Assembly: GCA_000585075.1 (NCBI GenBank)
Contig: JEMY01000044.1
Location: 101,446 to 165,445, forward strand
Source: Candidatus Accumulibacter regalis
Lineage (GTDB): Bacteria; Pseudomonadota; Gammaproteobacteria; Burkholderiales; Rhodocyclaceae
DNA: 64,000 nucleotides
Direction of reading: 5' to 3'
Positions within the stretch are counted from its first letter, which is position 1. Each line of letters begins with the position of its first letter. The notes under the pieces were generated by a model. It saw only the letters and a program-made list of their open reading frames with translations. It was not told the DNA's origin and made no database searches. Shown piece after piece: positions 8,139 to 17,175 of the stretch. A program made the position numbers and the translations under genes.

Positions 8139-8626
8139 AACGCGTCGTCGCATTCGCTCTGGATGCCGGCGCGCGCATTTGCGGGCAGGGCGCTATTTGA
8201 CTTCCCCTGCCGCTTGCGTGGATACTCGCACGGGTACCGTTCAAGCTTCGCTGGCCGCCTGAGCGCGGGATCGAATCGGCCGTAGACGTCGATCGATTGT
8301 CGAGTCCTCGATTAGCCGGCGGCGACGCTTGCCGATGACGGCAGGCGCTGACGACGATGTCGCAGCGAGGCGCCGCGGCAGAAAGGGGAAAACACGAGCC
8401 GCTGTGGGAGCCTCCGCGAGGCATGGGTTCATGTTCTCGGCGCAAGGCTTGTGCCATTTCCGCAGGGCTTCGCTCGGCAGGGTGAACATTCCGCCCATCT
8501 GGCCAGCGTGCTGGCGCCAGAGTTCGTTGGCAAAGCCCGCTCGCCGCCGGTTGGTGGTCGGCTGGTCGTCGGCATTTGTCACGGCGTTTCTTCGCGCCAA
8601 ATAATCAACGAGATCGGGGTTCAATC
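8139..8626. other. Intergenic region, 488 bp, no gene supported
   Basis: Open frames on the minus strand (about 8241-8624) have no ribosome site and an implausible Arg/Pro/Cys composition. The stretch may contain a dispersed genomic repeat, but only one copy is seen in this window. The promoter of the downstream hydrolase should lie near the right end. Confidence 0.4.
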
Positions 8627-9562
8627 ATGGTGATACTCAAGGAATTCGACGAACTGCTCGTCACATCGCGACCCGGGCAATCCGGCGGCGTGCGCGTAAA
8701 CGAGATGCGCGAGAAGGCGGTGCGTTGTCTTGGGCCGCATGGCCTGCATACGATGGCCTATACCGAGTGGGGCGATGCGGCCAATCCGCGCGTCCTGGTC
8801 TGCGTCCACGGTCTGACCCGCAACGGGCGCGATTTCGACGTCCTGGCCAACGCCCTGGCCAGCGACTACCGGGTGATCTGTCCGGACATCGTCGGCCGCG
8901 GGCGCAGCGATCGTCTCTTCTTTCCCGACGACTACGCCTTGCCTACCTACGCCAATGACATCGTCACGCTGATTGCTCGCCTCGGTGTCGAGTCCGTGCA
9001 CTGGCTCGGGACGTCGATGGGCGGGCTGATCGGAATGTTCCTGGCGAGCCTGCCGGGTTCGCCGATCGCGCGCATGGTGCTCAACGACGTCGGGCCGCTG
9101 ATCGCCCTCGATGCGTTGCAACGCATCGGCGAGTATCTCGGCAAGGCCCCCGACTTTGCCAATCTCGGCGAGGCGGAAGCGTACGTGCGTACCGTCTGCG
9201 CGCCCTTCGGCAAGCTTTCCGACGCGCAGTGGCGGTACATGACCGTCGTCGGCACGCGTCCGAAAGCGGAGGGCGGTTTCGAGATGAACTACGACCGTGC
9301 GCTTGCGCAGCCGTACCAGAAGGCTTTCCTCGAAGCCAAGGAAATCAGCCTGTGGCCGATGTATGATGCCATTCGCTGCCCGACGCTGGTGCTGCGCGGC
9401 GCTCAATCGGACATCCTGCTGCACGACACGGCGGTCGAGATGACCCTGCGTGGACCCAAGGCAAAGCTCGTCGAAGTGCCTGACGTTGGCCATGCGCCGA
9501 TGTTTCTCGACGAACCGCAGGTACGTGCCGTCCAGGACTTCCTCCTCGCCGATCGAGGCTGA
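8627..9562 (+). CDS. Alpha/beta hydrolase
   Basis: Conserved alpha/beta-hydrolase sequence begins with MREKAVRCLGPHG (ATG 8705). An in-frame ATG at 8627 would add 26 residues of no clear homology, so the true start may be 8705. HGLTRNGRDFD is the oxyanion loop, LGTSMGG carries the nucleophile serine, and DVGHAPMFLDEP carries the catalytic histidine; the acid is probably in the RGAQSDIL segment. The substrate is unknown. The acyl-CoA ligase and SDR genes follow on the same strand. Confidence 0.88.
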   Translation: MVILKEFDELLVTSRPGQSGGVRVNEMREKAVRCLGPHGLHTMAYTEWGDAANPRVLVCVHGLTRNGRDFDVLANALASDYRVICPDIVGRGRSDRLFFPDDYALPTYANDIVTLIARLGVESVHWLGTSMGGLIGMFLASLPGSPIARMVLNDVGPLIALDALQRIGEYLGKAPDFANLGEAEAYVRTVCAPFGKLSDAQWRYMTVVGTRPKAEGGFEMNYDRALAQPYQKAFLEAKEISLWPMYDAIRCPTLVLRGAQSDILLHDTAVEMTLRGPKAKLVEVPDVGHAPMFLDEPQVRAVQDFLLADRG

Positions 9563-9590
9563 CGCGCCGGCCGTGTAGCGTTTCCCGGCG

Positions 9591-11141
9591 ATGAATCTCG
9601 CTCACCTGCTTGCCCGCACGGCGCGCGTTTTTCCGCAGCGCAACGCGGTTACGCTCGCCGAGCGCGAGCTCTGGTCTTACGGTGAGTTGTCCCGGCGCGC
9701 GGCGGCGATCGCCGGCTCGCTGCGCGGCGTTCACGGCCTGCAGGCGGGTGACCGGGTCGCCCTGTGCATGGCCAATTGCCCGCAGTACCTCGAATTGCTC
9801 TACGGCGTCTGGCACGCCGGGCTCGTCGCCGTGCCGATCAACCACAAGCTGCACCCGCGCGAAGTCGCCTTCATTGTCGACAATTCGGCGGCGTCGCTGC
9901 TTGTTGTCGCCGGCGATCCGGGTGGGCCGGACGGCGATCGGGCATTTTGCGCCGACGGCAGGGGTGGGCCGCGTGTTCTGTCAATCGACTCGCGCGAATA
10001 CCGGCAACTTGCCGACGGCGAGACGATCGACGTCGTTGCGCGCGCGCCCGACGATCTGGCCTGGTTGTTCTACACCTCGGGAACCACCGGCCAGCCAAAA
10101 GGGGTGATGCTTTCACAGCGCAACCTGCTGGCCATGACCCTCTGCTATTTCACCGATGTGGACCAGGCCACGGCAGCGGACAGCATCCTCTACGCGGCGC
10201 CGATGTCGCACGGCGCCGGGATGTACAACTTCGCGCACGTGCTGGTCGGCGCGCGGCACGTCGTTCCCGGGTCGGGTGGCTTTGACGTCGGCGAGATCGC
10301 GTCGCTGGCGCAGCACTTTGGCCAGGTTTCGCTGTTCGCCGCGCCGACGATGCTGCGGCGACTGGTCGAGCACGTCGCCGCGCGCGGCGCCGACTGCAGC
10401 GGCATCAAGACCATCGTCTACGGGGGTGGGCCGATGTATCTCGAGGACATCCGGCGCGCGCTCGACGTGCTCGGCGATCGGCTGGTGCAGATCTACGGCC
10501 AGGGCGAGAGCCCGATGACGATCACCGCGCTGGCCCGGCGGCACCTCGCCGATCGCACCCATCCCCGCTATCTGGAACGTATTGTCTCGGTCGGTGTTGC
10601 GCACAGCGTCGTCGAAGTCGTCGTCGCCGATGGCGACGGTCAACCGCTTCCCGCTGGCGTCGCCGGTGAAGTGCTGGTGCGCGGCGAAACCGTGATGCAG
10701 GGCTACTGGCAAAACCCCGAAGCGACAGCAGCGACGCTGCGCGACGGCTGGCTACATACCGGCGACGTTGGCGTTCTCGATGACGACGGCTTCCTGACGC
10801 TCAAGGACCGCTCGAAGGACGTGATCATCAGCGGCGGGTCGAACATTTATCCGCGCGAGGTAGAGGAAGTGCTGCTGCAGCACGCGGCAGTCGACGAGGT
10901 GTCGGTGGTCGGGCGGCCGAGCGCCGAGTGGGGCGAGGAGGTCGTCGCTTTCGTCGTCTGCCGGCCGGGGCTGGCTGCGCCAGAGGTGGATCTCGATCGG
11001 TTGTGCCGGCAATCGATAGCGCGCTTCAAGCGACCGAAGGACTACGTTTTTGTCGCCGCCTTGCCGAAAAACAACTACGGCAAGGTGCTGAAGACCGAGC
11101 TGCGACGCCACTGGGCGGAACAAGGGGAGGAAGGAAAATGA
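9591..11141 (+). CDS. AMP-dependent acyl-CoA synthetase/ligase
   Basis: The 516-residue protein has the full adenylate-forming layout: the phosphate-binding loop YTSGTTGQPKGVML (about 161-174), the YGQGESP adenine motif, the GWLHTGDVGVLDDDG motif with the conserved Asp, the hinge KDRSKDVIISGG, and the C-terminal catalytic lysine segment PKNNYGKVLK. It should activate a carboxylic acid to its CoA thioester in the cytoplasm. Medium- or long-chain fatty acids or aryl acids are possible. It overlaps the SDR gene by 4 bp, so ligation and reduction/oxidation of the same acyl substrate are likely coupled. Confidence 0.92.
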   Translation: MNLAHLLARTARVFPQRNAVTLAERELWSYGELSRRAAAIAGSLRGVHGLQAGDRVALCMANCPQYLELLYGVWHAGLVAVPINHKLHPREVAFIVDNSAASLLVVAGDPGGPDGDRAFCADGRGGPRVLSIDSREYRQLADGETIDVVARAPDDLAWLFYTSGTTGQPKGVMLSQRNLLAMTLCYFTDVDQATAADSILYAAPMSHGAGMYNFAHVLVGARHVVPGSGGFDVGEIASLAQHFGQVSLFAAPTMLRRLVEHVAARGADCSGIKTIVYGGGPMYLEDIRRALDVLGDRLVQIYGQGESPMTITALARRHLADRTHPRYLERIVSVGVAHSVVEVVVADGDGQPLPAGVAGEVLVRGETVMQGYWQNPEATAATLRDGWLHTGDVGVLDDDGFLTLKDRSKDVIISGGSNIYPREVEEVLLQHAAVDEVSVVGRPSAEWGEEVVAFVVCRPGLAAPEVDLDRLCRQSIARFKRPKDYVFVAALPKNNYGKVLKTELRRHWAEQGEEGK

Positions 11142-11941
11142 GCGGACGTTTGCAGGGCAAGGTGGCGATCGTCACCGGTAGCGGCTCGGTCGGGCCGGGT
11201 TGGGGCAACGGCAAGGCGATTTCGGTGCTCTTCGCGCGCGAAGGCGCGAAGGTCGTTGGCGCCGACATCGACGCCGACGCTGCCGCGGCGACGCAGGCGA
11301 TGATCCGCGACGAAGGCGGTGAAAGCATTGCCGTGGTTGCCGACGTGAGCCTTGCCGCCGACGTCGAGCGGCTGGTCGCGGCCGCCCTGGACGCCTACGG
11401 GCGCATCGACATCCTGATCAACAACGTTGGCATGGCCATCGTTGGCGGGCCGGCCGAACTCGACGAGGCGACCTGGGACCGGGTGATGGCGGTCAATAGC
11501 AAGAGCGCCTACCTCACCTGCCATCACGTCCTGCCGGTGATGATGCGCCAGAAGTCGGGAGCCATCGTCAACAACGCCTCGGTCGCGGTGCGCGGCTGGG
11601 CGGGCGTCAATTACGGTTTCTACGCCGCCAGCAAGGGGGCGATGGTGGCCATGACGCGGACCATGGCCATCCGCCACGCGCCCGAAGGCATCCGCGCCAA
11701 TTGCGTACTGCCGGGGTTGATGAACACGCCGCTGGTGCATGCCGCGCTGACCCGCGTCTATGGCGAGGAAGGCGATATCCCGAACCTGATCCGTACGCGT
11801 GACGCGCAGTGCCCGATGGGCCACATGGGTGACGCCTGGGATACCGCGTATGCGACGCTGTTTCTGGCCTCCGACGAGGCCAAGTACATTACCGCCACCG
11901 AACTTCTCGTCGATGGCGGCTTGTCGGCGCGCTTTGCCTGA
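11138..11941 (+). CDS. Short-chain dehydrogenase/reductase (SDR)
   Basis: ATG 11138 overlaps the ligase stop (ATGA) and has GGGGAGG upstream. The Rossmann motif is a longer variant of TGxxxGxG (TGSGSVGPGWGNGKA), seen in some SDRs acting on acyl or steroid substrates. NNVGMA replaces the NNAG motif, and the catalytic YAASK has Tyr162 and Lys166. At 267 residues it is classical SDR length. NAD(P)-dependent oxidoreduction of a hydroxy/keto-acyl intermediate is likely, given the co-transcribed ligase; the substrate is not known. Confidence 0.9.
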   Translation: MSGRLQGKVAIVTGSGSVGPGWGNGKAISVLFAREGAKVVGADIDADAAAATQAMIRDEGGESIAVVADVSLAADVERLVAAALDAYGRIDILINNVGMAIVGGPAELDEATWDRVMAVNSKSAYLTCHHVLPVMMRQKSGAIVNNASVAVRGWAGVNYGFYAASKGAMVAMTRTMAIRHAPEGIRANCVLPGLMNTPLVHAALTRVYGEEGDIPNLIRTRDAQCPMGHMGDAWDTAYATLFLASDEAKYITATELLVDGGLSARFA

Positions 11942-11995
11942 GCGCGCTTCACACCTCGAGTTCCGCCGACTGCCGCCGGCGCGAGCAGCGGATGT

Positions 11996-12250
11996 TCAGG
12001 CGAAGGGAACGATCAGCTTGTCCCAGCCCGAACCGTTCCCTTCAAGGCGATCGCCCTGCTGGCGAATGGCGGCCGCGACGCGCCTCTCGAGTTCGCTGAT
12101 CAAGGCTTCGCCGTCGACGCTTCTGCGGCGCTCGGCATTGTGGCGTCGGTCACTGCCGGCACGTCGATCAGGCACCGACCGGCGATCAGCCACTCCCAGC
12201 GACGGTAGTGCCGCTTTATGGCGAAGCTCTGGCCGGCTGTTGGTGACCAT
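11996..12250 (-). CDS. Small basic protein with DRR repeats, 84 aa
   Basis: ATG 12250 has AAGGAG eight bases upstream. The central part repeats the DRR triplet (ADRRSVPDRRAGSDRRHNAE), followed by an amphipathic helix (EALISELERRVAAAIRQQ) and a WDKLIVPFA tail. Arg-rich repeats of this kind occur in small uncharacterised proteobacterial proteins, sometimes linked to nucleic-acid or membrane contact. Function is unknown. Confidence 0.6.
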   Translation of the reverse strand: MVTNSRPELRHKAALPSLGVADRRSVPDRRAGSDRRHNAERRRSVDGEALISELERRVAAAIRQQGDRLEGNGSGWDKLIVPFA

Positions 12251-12363
12251 GGGGTATCTCCTTGAATTCTGGCGGCCTGGACAGGTCGGCATGCCGTCAT
12301 TCTGCCATGGGGACGCTGCTTGCGCCGCTGGCAGAAACTCTTTCAGGGAGAGTGCTCCAGGCG

Positions 12364-12642
12364 TCAGAACGTCGACCAGTTGGGAAATCCGGTGTGCCAC
12401 CATGATCCATCGGACCTTTGCTTGTTGGCGTCGAAGAGTGGGTCGTCCGCGGGCTCTGGCTGCCGCTGGCCAATGGGCTGGCCTGAATGGCCTTGGTCGA
12501 GGCCGGAAAACAGGAGCCTGAGACGAGGGACGTCGGCGAACGGTCGCTGGCGACCGGGTTTCCTCGGCGTACCGCACATCAGGTAGTCGAGGGTGCGCCA
12601 AGCCTTCAGCTTGCGAGGTGCCGGAAACCGCAATGTGCTCAT
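12364..12642 (-). CDS. Hypothetical protein, 92 aa
   Basis: ATG 12642 has GAGG at proper spacing. The product starts MSTLRFPAPRKLKAWRTLDY, has plausible protein composition and ends with a Trp-rich tail (GSWWHTGFPNWSTF). No signal peptide, membrane span or known family was recognised. It lies between the DRR protein and the PstS-like gene on the same strand. Confidence 0.5.
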   Translation of the reverse strand: MSTLRFPAPRKLKAWRTLDYLMCGTPRKPGRQRPFADVPRLRLLFSGLDQGHSGQPIGQRQPEPADDPLFDANKQRSDGSWWHTGFPNWSTF

Positions 12643-12824
12643 GTGAAACCTCGGAAGTGGTCATCAAGAAGGCGATTGACGGTGTCCATGGTAAATAGCA
12701 GCCGTCAGCCGCACAACAAGCGTTACACAGCTTTTACAAATCGCTGTGACCTATTTCACGAGGTCGCTTTTCTTGCCCAGCCAGGTCACGGTGAGCGTGC
12801 GCAAGGACGCGTTGTTGTCGCGGC

Positions 12825-13460
12825 TCAGCGCGTCAGCAGCCCGGCGGGTGCGAGCACCTTTTCGCCGGGCTGCGCGCAGCGGATCTGTGCCGGGTCGGCC
12901 GTGGCCCTCTCGGCCCGAACCGGTTTCGCCTGCCGGGAAGCGGGCGCGCTCGCACGTGCGGACTGCGTGGGGATGGTAAAAGCCGGGACGATCTCGACCC
13001 TGATCACGCGTACCGTTTCATCCACCTCGCTGGCCCTCAGGTAGCCAATCGCGCCGGGCGTCGAAGCAACTCGGCGCAGCATCTCCTGTGCCGAAGCCAG
13101 CTGCTCGGGGTAGGCACTGTTGCCGGACAGGACGCCGCGCTCCCAGGCGTGGCGCAACTGATGCGGAAAGACCCGGAGCACACCCTTGCTGAACTGACGA
13201 TGGTCGACCGTGCCGTCGGCCAGAACGAAAACCTTGACCGGTGTGCCGTCTGGCCATTTTCGCTGGACCATACCGAAGATGGCGCGCAGAGTGGTCAGTG
13301 AAATCGTCGCTTCGCTGGTCGCAGGGAAGCCGATGGCGACCATCTCCGGCTGGCCAGGCGCTGCATGAGCAGTGCCGGTCAGGAGGGCAAGCGCGAGCAT
13401 GCAAAGCGCAAAGGCTTGCGCAAGGGAGGTTCCGAAGTTGCCGGCTGCAGGCTTGTTCAT
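12825..13460 (-). CDS. Periplasmic PstS-like (phosphate-binding-like) domain protein
   Basis: From ATG 13460 there is a signal peptide (LAQAFALCMLALALLTGTAH, cleavage after AHA). The mature part has features of the short PBP-like domains related to PstS: LTTLRAIFGMVQRKWPDGTP, RHAWERGVLSG and STPGAIGYLRASEVDETVRV. The last ~45 residues are an Ala/Arg linker. Such single-domain proteins (about 150 residues) are too short for a full PstS and often sit alone or near sensors. Phosphate binding is not established. Confidence 0.72.
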   Translation of the reverse strand: MNKPAAGNFGTSLAQAFALCMLALALLTGTAHAAPGQPEMVAIGFPATSEATISLTTLRAIFGMVQRKWPDGTPVKVFVLADGTVDHRQFSKGVLRVFPHQLRHAWERGVLSGNSAYPEQLASAQEMLRRVASTPGAIGYLRASEVDETVRVIRVEIVPAFTIPTQSARASAPASRQAKPVRAERATADPAQIRCAQPGEKVLAPAGLLTR

Positions 13461-13651
13461 TGGGGCGTATCCCGAGGGATAGCGTGGCTGCGAAAACACT
13501 CTTGTTTGGCGGCCGGAGGCACGGCCTCGGTGCCGTAGCCATGTGCAGCGGAAGCGATGAGCGTGCTGGTGCGAGCCGGTCCATGACCGTGCTCGCGATC
13601 AGGCGGTATCATGGGGACATCCAGGGAGTGGGTCCTTGGCCAGGTTTTGAT

Positions 13652-13663
13652 TGATGATCATCA
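13652..13663. promoter_or_regulatory. 12-bp perfect palindrome upstream of egtD
   Basis: TGATGATCATCA lies in the ~300-bp divergent gap between the PstS-like gene and egtD, about 100 bases before the egtD start. A perfect palindrome here could be an operator for either gene, but no regulator is identified and chance is not excluded. Confidence 0.3.
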
Positions 13664-13759
13664 TAGGGAGCGGCGCCAGCGCCAGCCAAGAACCGTGATC
13701 AGGCTTTTACGATCCATCCGCTATGGTATTGCGGTGAGCACTCGCAAGCGGCAGGCGCG

Positions 13760-14728
13760 GTGGGGGTGCTGACGGTGCGCTCGCCGCGACTGATCGATAT
13801 CGATCGGCAGGAGTCGACGACTGCGGTTCGCGGCGACTTGTTGCGCGGACTGTCGGCATGTCCGGCTCGCGTCTCGCCGAAGTACTTCTACGACGAGCTT
13901 GGTTCAAGTCTCTTCGCCGCGATCACCCGCTTGCCCGAGTACTACCCGACGCGCACCGAAGCGGCGATCTTCGCGCGCCATGTCGATGACATTGGCGCCC
14001 AGCTTGCGCAGGGCTTGACGCTGGTCGACATTGGAGCGGGAAATTGCGAAAAAGCCGCCGCTCTCCTGATTCCGTTGCGGGTGGGCCGCTACGTGGCCGT
14101 CGATATCTCGGTGGACTTTCTGGGTGATTCGTTGACCCGCTTGCAGCTGCAGCACCCGCAACTGCCAATGCTCGGCGTCGGCACCGACTTTTCGCAGCGG
14201 CTGCTTTTGCCAGCGGAGGTCGGTGACGGACAGCGCCTGCTTTTCTATCCGGGTTCGAGTATCGGTAACTTCACGCCAGCGCAGGCGCTCGACTTCCTGC
14301 GCCAGCTCCGCGACGCGGCGCAGGGTGGTGTGTTGTTGATCGGGGTCGACCTGTGCAAACCGGTCGCGGTGCTCGAAGCGGCTTACGACGATCCCCTCGG
14401 GGTCACCGCCGCGTTCAACCGCAATCTGTTGCGTAACCTCAATCAACTGATCGGCAGCGATTTTTTCCTGGCCGATTGGCGGCATGTGGCCTTCTTCGAC
14501 GAGGCACAGTCACGTATCGAGATGCACCTCGAAGCGCTGCGCCCGCTCTGCGTGCGCTGGCCTGGTGGCGAGCGGGCGTTCGCGGCCGGCGAACGCATTC
14601 ATACGGAGAATTCCTACAAGTGGCGTGTCGACGACTTCACGGCCCTGCTCGGCGAGGCGGGTTTTTCGGAAATCCGGCAGTGGACCGACGAGCGATGCTG
14701 GTTTGCCGTTTTTCTGGCGCAGGCGTAG
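13760..14728 (+). CDS. egtD: L-histidine N-alpha-methyltransferase EgtD
   Basis: The 322-residue product is a SAM-dependent methyltransferase of the EgtD family: SPKYFYDELGSSLFAAITRL, EYYPTRTEAAIF, the SAM loop VDIGAGNCEKA, FYPGSSIGNF, and the C-terminal GERIHTENSYKW that closes the histidine pocket. EgtD trimethylates histidine to hercynine, the shared precursor of ergothioneine and selenoneine. GTG 13760 is the furthest plausible start; the site upstream is weak. It converges on senA, and no egtC or egtE gene is seen nearby. Confidence 0.92.
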   Translation: MGVLTVRSPRLIDIDRQESTTAVRGDLLRGLSACPARVSPKYFYDELGSSLFAAITRLPEYYPTRTEAAIFARHVDDIGAQLAQGLTLVDIGAGNCEKAAALLIPLRVGRYVAVDISVDFLGDSLTRLQLQHPQLPMLGVGTDFSQRLLLPAEVGDGQRLLFYPGSSIGNFTPAQALDFLRQLRDAAQGGVLLIGVDLCKPVAVLEAAYDDPLGVTAAFNRNLLRNLNQLIGSDFFLADWRHVAFFDEAQSRIEMHLEALRPLCVRWPGGERAFAAGERIHTENSYKWRVDDFTALLGEAGFSEIRQWTDERCWFAVFLAQA

Positions 14729-14854
14729 GGAGCGGCGGTGGTCGAGCATGGCCATGAGCCGTCAGCTGGCGAGCATCCTGCCGGCGTTCGCCGCCTTGGG
14801 CCGGGCTCGGCGGGCGAGAGAGCGGCACCCCCGATAGCGCTTGGCCAACCGCGC

Positions 14855-16150
14855 TCAGCCGGCGATCGCGCAGCTACGGAAGCCGCTGAATATGTCGTTG
14901 CGTTCCGGCGTGAAATAGTTGCGGTAGCGTGGGTGTACCATTTCCGGCGCCGTCGCCAGGCTGGCGCCGCGCAGCACCTGGTGGCTGTCGAACCACGGCG
15001 CCGAGTAGTCGCGGTAGGGGTGGGCGCGAAAAGCGGGGAACGGCAGGAAGGGACTGGCCGTCCATTCCCAGACCTGGCCCCATTCGTAGCGGCCGTTGCC
15101 CGCGGTAGCGAGCGGGGCGGTGGTGACGAGCTCCGGAAATTCGGTCAGCGCTGCGCACTCCCATTCGGCTTCCGTTGGCAGCCGCCGTCCTGCCCAGCGA
15201 CACCAGGCATCGGCCTCGAAGTAGCTGAGATGAACGGCCGGGGCAGCGATCGACAGCGGCCGCCAGTGACCGAAACGGCGCTGCTGCCACTCTCCGCCGC
15301 GCTGGCGCAGATAACGCGGTGCGGCGAAATCCCCGGCTTCGCGCCAGCGCCAGCCGGCGGTCGACCAGTGACGCGCGTCACGGTAGCCACCGGCGGCTAC
15401 GAAGGGCAGGTAGCGCTCCCAGGTGACCGGCCGGGCGTCGATCTCGAACGCCGGCAAGCAGACAGCATGCGCTGCCAGCTCATTGTCAAAGGCAAAGCCT
15501 GGCCGCTCGTAGCCCAACAGCCACGCGCCACCCGGCAGGTGCAGCGGCGGCGCCTCCTGCGCTCGCCTCGCGGCGCGTGGCAAGCCACTGCGCACCGCGC
15601 CTGGCAGCGCCGCCGGCAGTGCGATTCCAAGCGCCTGCGCCATGTAGGTCGCCGCTTCGGCGTGCATCTGTTCGTGGAACAGGGCCAGGCGGAAGAAGTA
15701 CAGATCGGCCGCGGCCGCAGTGGTCTGCGCCAGCAGCACCAGGGTCTCCCGCAGACCTTCCTCGAGGTAGGCTCGGGTCGCGGTCAGATCGGGCAGTGGC
15801 AGCTGCCAGCGCGTCGGCTGGGCGACGAGGCTGGAGTTGTAGAGCGCGTCTGCTTCGGGCAGGCGCCCGGCTGGGCGGGGCGCATCGCCATCGGCTCGAT
15901 CGCCGAGCGGGCGCTGCGCGTTGCGCGCGATCCAGTAGTCCTGAAACCAGCCAATATGTCCGACTTCCCACAGCGGTGGATTCAGCTGCGGCGAGAATGG
16001 GACCTGCAGCGCCGGGCCCAGCGCCTGTTCGTAGGCGGTCAACAAGGCCAGGGTGCGCTGACGCGCCGCCAGCAAAGCCGCGAACAGCGGCTGCCGATCG
16101 CCTTCGCGGGCGGCGTCGGCCGCTGCCCACTGCCCGGCTGGTTTCATCAT
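14855..16150 (-). CDS. senA: SenA/EgtB-type non-heme iron selenoneine (sulfoxide) synthase
   Basis: The N-terminal DinB-like domain carries the iron-binding HX3HXE motif (His159, His163, Glu165 in ALFHEQMHAEA). The C-terminal half is an FGE-sulfatase-like domain (PVTWERYLPFVAAGGY, RLPTEAEWECAALTEFPE, YEWGQVWEWTASPF, RNDIFSGFRSC). EgtB-type enzymes join a thiol to hercynine with O2; the SenA branch uses selenoglucose to make selenoneine. The adjacent senB and senC genes favour SenA over EgtB. The gene runs opposite to senB, and the two starts are only 14 bases apart. Confidence 0.85.
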   Translation of the reverse strand: MMKPAGQWAAADAAREGDRQPLFAALLAARQRTLALLTAYEQALGPALQVPFSPQLNPPLWEVGHIGWFQDYWIARNAQRPLGDRADGDAPRPAGRLPEADALYNSSLVAQPTRWQLPLPDLTATRAYLEEGLRETLVLLAQTTAAAADLYFFRLALFHEQMHAEAATYMAQALGIALPAALPGAVRSGLPRAARRAQEAPPLHLPGGAWLLGYERPGFAFDNELAAHAVCLPAFEIDARPVTWERYLPFVAAGGYRDARHWSTAGWRWREAGDFAAPRYLRQRGGEWQQRRFGHWRPLSIAAPAVHLSYFEADAWCRWAGRRLPTEAEWECAALTEFPELVTTAPLATAGNGRYEWGQVWEWTASPFLPFPAFRAHPYRDYSAPWFDSHQVLRGASLATAPEMVHPRYRNYFTPERNDIFSGFRSCAIAG

Positions 16151-16164
16151 CCTGGTTCGCCTCG

Positions 16165-17160
16165 GTGAAAGAAGACAGGTCGCAGCAACTTTCCCAGGTG
16201 GTCATTGTGAGCCCGGCGCTCGCCGCTGCCAACAACGGCAACTGGCGGACGGCGCGGCGCTGGCAGCGCTTTCTGTCCTGGCCGCCGCGGATCATCGAGC
16301 AATGGCCGGACGAGTTTTCCGATCGGGATCGCGTCATGCTCGCCTTGCATGCGCGCCGCTCGTCGCCGTCGATTATCGCCTGGCGGGAAATGCGTCGCTC
16401 AGCGGGTCTGGCCGTGATCCTGACCGGCACCGACCTCTACCGCGACATCGGCAGTGACGTCGGCGCGCAGCGCTCGCTGCACCTGGCCGATGCGCTGGTG
16501 GTGTTGCAGGAACGCGGTCCCTTGGCCTTGCCCGGCGCATTGCACGCCAAGACGCGGGTGATCTTCCAATCGACGAGCCGGCGGAAAACTCAGGCGAAGA
16601 GCCAAAGGCGCCTGCGGGCGCTGATGGTCGGCCACCTGCGTGCCGAGAAGGATCCCGAAACGCTCTTCGCCGCCGCCCGCCTGCTCGCCGGGCGCGACGA
16701 CATCCGCATCGATCACATCGGAGACCCACTCGAGCCGCGGCTCGGCGAAGCGGCAAGGGCGACGATGGCCGCGTCGGCCAGCTATCGCTGGCTTGGCGGT
16801 CAGCCGCACGCGGCCACCCGGCAGCGCATCCAGCGCGCCGACCTGCTGATTCAAGCCAGCCGCATGGAAGGCGGCGCGCACGTGGTGATGGAAGCGGTGT
16901 GCAGTGGCACACCGGTGATCGCGTCGGCGATCGACGGCAACATCGGCATGCTCGGCGATGCCTATGCGGGCTATTTTTGCTGCGGCGACGCGCCGGGCCT
17001 GGTTGAACTGCTCGTCCGCTGTCGGGCCAGCCAGGGACGCAGCGACGGTCTTCTGGCCCGTCTCGCCGACCAGTGCCGGGAGCGCGCCGCCCTGTTTGCG
17101 CCGGCTGCCGAACGCGCCGCCGTGCGACGACTGGTCGCCGACCTTATCGCCATAGCCTAG
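16165..17160 (+). CDS. senB: Selenosugar synthase SenB (glycosyltransferase-like)
   Basis: The protein starts with VVIVSPALAAANNGNWRTA, the hallmark opening of the SenB family (TIGR04348), and continues with glycosyltransferase group-1 features: RALMVGHLRAEKDPETLF, LLIQASRMEGGAHVVMEAV and GTPVIASAIDGNIGMLG. SenB transfers selenium from selenophosphate to UDP-sugar to give a selenosugar. There is no in-frame ATG at the proper place; GTG 16165 is used, with GTG 16198, just before VIVSP, an equally good choice. senC follows after 15 bases, so the two are co-transcribed. Confidence 0.87.
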   Translation: MKEDRSQQLSQVVIVSPALAAANNGNWRTARRWQRFLSWPPRIIEQWPDEFSDRDRVMLALHARRSSPSIIAWREMRRSAGLAVILTGTDLYRDIGSDVGAQRSLHLADALVVLQERGPLALPGALHAKTRVIFQSTSRRKTQAKSQRRLRALMVGHLRAEKDPETLFAAARLLAGRDDIRIDHIGDPLEPRLGEAARATMAASASYRWLGGQPHAATRQRIQRADLLIQASRMEGGAHVVMEAVCSGTPVIASAIDGNIGMLGDAYAGYFCCGDAPGLVELLVRCRASQGRSDGLLARLADQCRERAALFAPAAERAAVRRLVADLIAIA

Positions 17161-17175
17161 AACGGAGTCTTCGCG

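Noticed and set aside
8241-8624. Minus-strand open frame in the 8.1-8.6 kb gap
   Set aside because: No ribosome site, odd composition and no recognised family; left as intergenic.
14855-16150. Calling this gene egtB of ergothioneine synthesis
   Set aside because: Possible by domain content, but adjacency to senB and selD/senC and the absence of egtC/egtE favour SenA; kept as the alternative.
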